Source: Stanieria cyanosphaera PCC 7437
GTDB lineage: Bacteria; Cyanobacteriota; Cyanobacteriia; Cyanobacteriales; Xenococcaceae
Length of the DNA stretch: 64,000 nt
Direction: 5' to 3'
NCBI RefSeq assembly: GCF_000317575.1
Contig: NC_019748.1
Coordinates: forward strand, 2,124,001-2,188,000
Of this stretch, positions 63,269 through 64,000 are shown piece by piece (the stretch's first letter is position 1; the number at the start of each line of letters is the position of its first letter). The notes below the pieces were generated by a model. The model had not been told where the DNA came from. It searched no databases and saw only the letters and a list, made by a program, of their open reading frames with translations. The position numbers and the translations under genes were made by a program.

Positions 63269-64000
63269 TTACCAATTAATAGGCAAAATAGAAGGTTTGG
63301 GTTGGGTTTCTGACATTGACTGAGTTTCTTGGTCTAAAACTTCTTCAACATGACGATAAATCATTTCTGCTTCTGCTAAAGAATTACCAATACTAGTTAA
63401 GCCTAATTTCCCAAATTCTGATAAAGCTCCCATCAAATGAAACACACTACCTGTACGATTACTACTATCAAAATGAAGTCGATGTTGGGCAATAATATCC
63501 ATTAAATCGTTAGGTAATAATCCTCGATATTGAGGCTTTTGTAAATTATCAGTAGCCAAATAATATTTGGGTTGATTTTGTTGCGTTAAAAATAATCCTG
63601 TTGAATAATCATAATAACCATTAGTAAGCAATTTTAAAGTCATAAAAGGATGAGTAGTCCCACCTTTACGAAGATTAATTTCGATCGCTTGAAGCTCCCA
63701 TTTTTTACTATCTTGATGATGTACAGCAATAAAATCTACGCCATATCTTTCCATCGCGCCTTTAGCAGCTAAAGCTTTGCCAATTTTTAGTCCTAACTCT
63801 TGTAATTCCATTCGATAAGCTTCGTCGGCAGGAAAATAACAACCCAAGTAAATTTGACCGTCAGGACCACCTAAAATTTGGTCATGGGTAGAAAGAATTT
63901 CTATTTCTCCTGATGGTTTAATATAGCCTTGTACGCTGGGAGAACGTTTTGTTTCTCCTTCAATAAAAGCTTCGACAATTGCACCTAATTCGGGAATGCG
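63269..64000 (-). CDS. PGM1-type ATP-grasp peptide ligase, C-terminal part (partial)
   Basis: The frame is open across the right edge of the window and covers the last 243 residues. The ATP-grasp core is visible as RIPELGAIVEAFIEG, then SVQGYIKPSGEIEILSTHDQ and the catalytic WELQAIEINLRKGGTTHPFM (Mg-binding Glu and Asn). The C-terminal domain (HFDSSNRTGSVFHLMGALSE, then FGKLGLTSIGNS) matches the PGM1 C-terminal domain of peptide ligases. Such enzymes join amino acids or peptides in an ATP-dependent way. The substrate is unknown. The N-terminal half lies outside the window. Confidence 0.8.
   Translation of the reverse strand, partial: RIPELGAIVEAFIEGETKRSPSVQGYIKPSGEIEILSTHDQILGGPDGQIYLGCYFPADEAYRMELQELGLKIGKALAAKGAMERYGVDFIAVHHQDSKKWELQAIEINLRKGGTTHPFMTLKLLTNGYYDYSTGLFLTQQNQPKYYLATDNLQKPQYRGLLPNDLMDIIAQHRLHFDSSNRTGSVFHLMGALSEFGKLGLTSIGNSLAEAEMIYRHVEEVLDQETQSMSETQPKPSILPINW

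Overview
The window is a stretch of cyanobacterial chromosome, AT-rich (my estimate is about one third G+C, not counted). It carries photosynthesis genes (psbA, psbU, a phycobilisome ApcF-type subunit), a cyanobacterial FtsH, an SLH-domain porin, type I glutamine synthetase, CofG, HpnB-like and GlgA genes. The HIP1 octamer GCGATCGC, typical of cyanobacteria, recurs throughout. Gene content and base composition would suit a Pleurocapsales/Stanieria-like organism, but the genus cannot be fixed from this sequence alone.

Layout. 1-7 kb: a partial solute-binding protein, rpmI-rplT, ftsH, a Tat-type GH10 xylanase and an SLH porin. 7-14 kb: a zinc-ribbon membrane protein, a degenerate histidine kinase, psbU, nadB, a DUF29 remnant, a glycosyltransferase and a repeat cluster. 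14-19 kb: dcd, a START-like protein, a ketosynthase-only polyketide synthase, and a broken HipA-like kinase with an intact DUF3037 partner. 19-31 kb: recQ, an outer-membrane barrel plus Ntn amidase pair, an Fe-S aldo/keto reductase, a bifunctional nuclease, ribE, a ComFB protein, an HpnB-like glycosyltransferase, glgA and ald. 31.4-33.4 kb: a 50-residue membrane protein followed by an IS200/IS605 element with tnpA and tnpB. 33.5-38 kb: a LEA-like protein, a CNNM/CorC protein and a PlsY-like/PEP-synthase-like fusion. 38-46 kb: YtxH, DUF948-like and TPM proteins, an alpha/beta hydrolase, ispF, and a parvulin next to a large type I exporter. 46-64 kb: two tRNA-Lys genes, S-formylglutathione hydrolase, a broken methyltransferase, a tandem MshEN-like protein, glnA, apcF, psbA, cofG, an aldose epimerase, small conserved genes, a deleted dehydrogenase, a cohesin/DUF5648 protein, pgi, a DUF62 protein, a diheme cytochrome, tenA and a partial PGM1-type ATP-grasp ligase.

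Most genes are housekeeping or lineage-conserved and lie as single genes or short pairs. The likely co-transcribed pairs are rpmI-rplT, ketosynthase-START protein, amidase-barrel, the fusion protein-CNNM pair, YtxH-DUF948 and parvulin-ABC exporter.

The most striking feature is decay and mobility. Small inverted-repeat elements (MITE-like) occur as two identical 106-bp copies, three copies of a larger family and one mosaic element. One 106-bp copy is nested inside a larger element and the other abuts a 5'-truncated kinase gene. A 28-bp perfect palindrome sits in frame inside the ketosynthase gene. Four gene remnants are visible (DUF29, HipA-like kinase, methyltransferase, dehydrogenase). The best candidates for unusual biology are the acyltransferase/PEP-synthase fusion, the TnpB whose RuvC-II glutamate appears to have moved, the AT-less ketosynthase with its START partner, and the peptidase-dead exporter with its parvulin.
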